A DNA stretch of 64,000 nt from Planococcus halocryophilus (lineage in GTDB: Bacteria > Bacillota > Bacilli > Bacillales_A > Planococcaceae), in contig NZ_CP016537.2 in NCBI RefSeq assembly GCF_001687585.2, forward strand, positions 2,700,001-2,764,000, read 5' to 3'. This document shows positions 62,095 through 64,000 of the stretch, piece by piece. Each line of letters opens with the position of its first letter. Position 1 is the first letter of the stretch. The position numbers and the translations under genes are program-made. The notes beneath the pieces were generated by a model, which was given only the letters and a program-made list of their open reading frames with translations, did not search any database and had not been told where the DNA came from.

Positions 62095-64000
62095 TTACAT
62101 ATTACGTCTATATTGTCCGCCAACTTCATATAAAGCTGTCGTGATTTGGCCAAGACTCGCGACTTTTACGGTTTCCATCAATTCTTCAAAGATGTTGCCG
62201 CCTGTTTTCGCTACTTGCTTTAAGCGATTTAGCGCCTCAGTTGAATCGTTGCGTTCTTGGAAAGCGCGCAAGTTGCTGATTTGTGTTTCTTTTTCTTCTG
62301 TCGTAGCGCGAGCGATTTCCATTGCGTTAATGTCGTCGTCAGATTGCGGATTCGGGTTCAAGTAAGTGTTGACTCCGATAATTGGCAATTCGCCTGTGTG
62401 TTTTTTCATTTCGTAATGCATTGACTCTTCTTGGATTTTGCCGCGCTGGTATTGTGTTTCCATCGCGCCCAAGACGCCTCCGCGGTCGTTGATACGGTCA
62501 AATTCAGTTAGCACCGCTTCTTCCACCAATTGGGTCATTTCTTCAATGATGAACGCACCTTGTAGCGGGTTCTCGTTTTTCGACAGACCGTGCTCTTTTG
62601 TGATGATCATTTGAATGGCCATTGCACGGCGAACAGATTCTTCTGTCGGCGTTGTGATGGCTTCATCATAAGCGTTTGTGTGCAACGAGTTACAGTTGTC
62701 CTGTAGCGCCATTAACGCTTGAAGCGTTGTCCGGATATCGTTGAAATCGATTTCCTGTGCGTGTAAGCTGCGTCCTGACGTTTGTACATGGTATTTCAGT
62801 TTTTGGCTACGTTCGTTCGCGCCGTATTTATCGCGCATCACGACTGCCCAAATGCGACGTGCTACACGTCCAATAACCGTATACTCCGGATCTAGTCCGT
62901 TCGAGAAGAAGAATGACAAGTTTGGTGCAAAGTCATCGATGTTCATACCGCGGCTCAAATAATATTCCACGTACGTGAAACCGTTCGACAGGGTGAACGC
63001 CAATTGTGAAATCGGATTCGCACCCGCTTCTGCAATATGGTAACCCGAAATCGATACTGAGTAATAGTTGCGTACTTTATGGTCGATAAAGTATTGCTGA
63101 ATGTCGCCCATCATGCGCAATGCAAATTCAGTCGAGAAGATACACGTGTTTTGCCCTTGGTCTTCTTTTAAAATATCAGCTTGAACTGTTCCACGAACAA
63201 CTTGTAGCGTGCCTTCACGAACTTCTGTAAATTCTACCACAGTTAACGTGCGACCTAGTTTTTCTTCATTTAATTTTACTTGTTGGTCAATTGCCGTATT
63301 CATAAACATCGCCAAAATAATTGGCGCCGGTCCGTTAATGGTCATCGATACAGAAGTGGTTGGTGCACAAAGATCAAAGCCTTCGTACAATTTCTTCATA
63401 TCATCTAATGTACAAATCGATACGCCTGACTCGCCGACTTTTCCGTAAATATCCGGGCGGTGATCCGGGTCTTCGCCGTAAAGCGTTACCGAGTCAAATG
63501 CTGTCGATAAACGTTTTGCATCGTCATCTTTTGATAAGTAATGGAATCGGCGGTTTGTGCGTTCAGGCGTACCTTCACCCGCAAATTGACGCTTTGGATC
63601 TTCTCCTGCACGTTTGAACGGGAATACCCCAGCTGTATAAGGGAATGAACCTGGAGCGTTCTCCAAATAAACCCATGACAAAATTTCGCCGTAGTCTACG
63701 AATTTCGGCAAGACTACACGTGGCACTTTAATGCCCGATAAGCTTTCCGTACGTAAAATTGTGCGAATTTCTTTGTCACGTACAGTTGTGACGAATTCGT
63801 CGCCAGCATACATTTCTTTTAAGGCATCCCAATTGTTTAGAATGCGTTTTGATTCTGCTGTTAGTTCATCACGAACACCTTCTGCAATCGATTCGAGTGA
63901 AGCAACTAACGCATCATCCGGCGCTTTTTCTTTTACGGCTTCGATTGCGCCTTCTAATTGGAACAAACGACGTGCAAACGCTGCTTGCTCTTTTGTTTTC
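62095..64000 (-). CDS. icmF: Fused isobutyryl-CoA mutase IcmF, C-terminal part
   Basis: About 634 residues, open at the right edge of the window with no start inside, so the N-terminal B12-binding and G-protein chaperone domains lie outside. The visible part is the adenosylcobalamin-dependent mutase barrel: [83 protein letters not shown] and [19 protein letters not shown] are typical of the IcmF large subunit. It interconverts isobutyryl-CoA and butyryl-CoA, with related acyl groups possible. In relatives it clusters with acyl-CoA dehydrogenases near rpoE; the neighbours here lie outside the window. Confidence 0.92.
   Translation of the reverse strand, partial: KTKEQAAFARRLFQLEGAIEAVKEKAPDDALVASLESIAEGVRDELTAESKRILNNWDALKEMYAGDEFVTTVRDKEIRTILRTESLSGIKVPRVVLPKFVDYGEILSWVYLENAPGSFPYTAGVFPFKRAGEDPKRQFAGEGTPERTNRRFHYLSKDDDAKRLSTAFDSVTLYGEDPDHRPDIYGKVGESGVSICTLDDMKKLYEGFDLCAPTTSVSMTINGPAPIILAMFMNTAIDQQVKLNEEKLGRTLTVVEFTEVREGTLQVVRGTVQADILKEDQGQNTCIFSTEFALRMMGDIQQYFIDHKVRNYYSVSISGYHIAEAGANPISQLAFTLSNGFTYVEYYLSRGMNIDDFAPNLSFFFSNGLDPEYTVIGRVARRIWAVVMRDKYGANERSQKLKYHVQTSGRSLHAQEIDFNDIRTTLQALMALQDNCNSLHTNAYDEAITTPTEESVRRAMAIQMIITKEHGLSKNENPLQGAFIIEEMTQLVEEAVLTEFDRINDRGGVLGAMETQYQRGKIQEESMHYEMKKHTGELPIIGVNTYLNPNPQSDDDINAMEIARATTEEKETQISNLRAFQERNDSTEALNRLKQVAKTGGNIFEELMETVKVASLGQITTALYEVGGQYRRNM

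Noticed and set aside
61127..62365. Frames of 260-412 residues in all six frames over array 4
   Set aside because: A stop-free 20-bp unit opens every frame at once. No ribosome site or family match.

Overview
The window looks like chromosome from a low-to-moderate GC Gram-positive bacterium of the order Bacillales. The family Planococcaceae (Planococcus or a close relative) fits best. This is inferred from Bacillus-like gene order, SLH-anchored wall proteins and the absence of sporulation genes where Bacillus subtilis has them. No rRNA, tRNA, CRISPR array, transposase or prophage gene was seen. Most genes lie on the minus strand, so if they are co-directional with replication the fork runs from high to low coordinates and oriC lies beyond the right end.

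1-6.2 kb: four secreted wall proteins with S-layer homology (SLH) repeats: a truncated SLH-only protein, an N-acetylmuramoyl-L-alanine amidase, a subtilisin-like protease and an NlpC/P60 hydrolase. 6.4-21 kb: accessory metabolism and transport: an AGCS amino-acid symporter, two M20 hydrolases (one RocB-like), a NERD protein, an EamA exporter, a frameshifted panF with intact yhdT, an HlyD/Yip1 pair without its ABC transporter, and a YkfC/LdcA muropeptide recycling pair. 21-28.4 kb: small and unknown genes, ywqBA (SWIM protein and SNF2 helicase), ssbB and ywpF.

28.4-64 kb: a conserved core syntenic with B. subtilis: fabZ, mbl, murA, ywzB, the complete atp operon, mnaA, upp, a LOV-like/GAF/GGDEF/EAL protein, glyA, ywlG, rpiB, ywlE, ywlC, prmC, prfA, tdk, rpmE, rho, glpX, murA2, fsa, fbaA, spo0F, ywjG, pyrG, rpoE, and the 3' part of icmF. 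The spoIIR, spoIID, spoIIQ and spoIIID genes expected in these neighbourhoods are missing although spo0F remains. pyrG has a clear CTP-sensed reiterative-transcription attenuator, and rpmE has a structured leader.

The most unusual content is non-coding. Three arrays (about 4.45-4.98, 10.57-11.01 and 17.77-18.57 kb) are built from ~21-bp units with the core TTACATGAACTTTT, organised into 81-102 bp higher-order repeats. A fourth array (61.32-62.03 kb) has 35 copies of a 20-bp unit and is open in all six reading frames. All four are pyrimidine-rich on the + strand. Hairpin-forming dispersed repeats also sit inside and around the atp operon (three copies of one family) and downstream of tdk (a second, GC-rich family). 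The other notable gene-level observation is a LOV-like domain whose photoactive cysteine position is glycine, fused to a degenerate GGDEF and an intact EAL domain.
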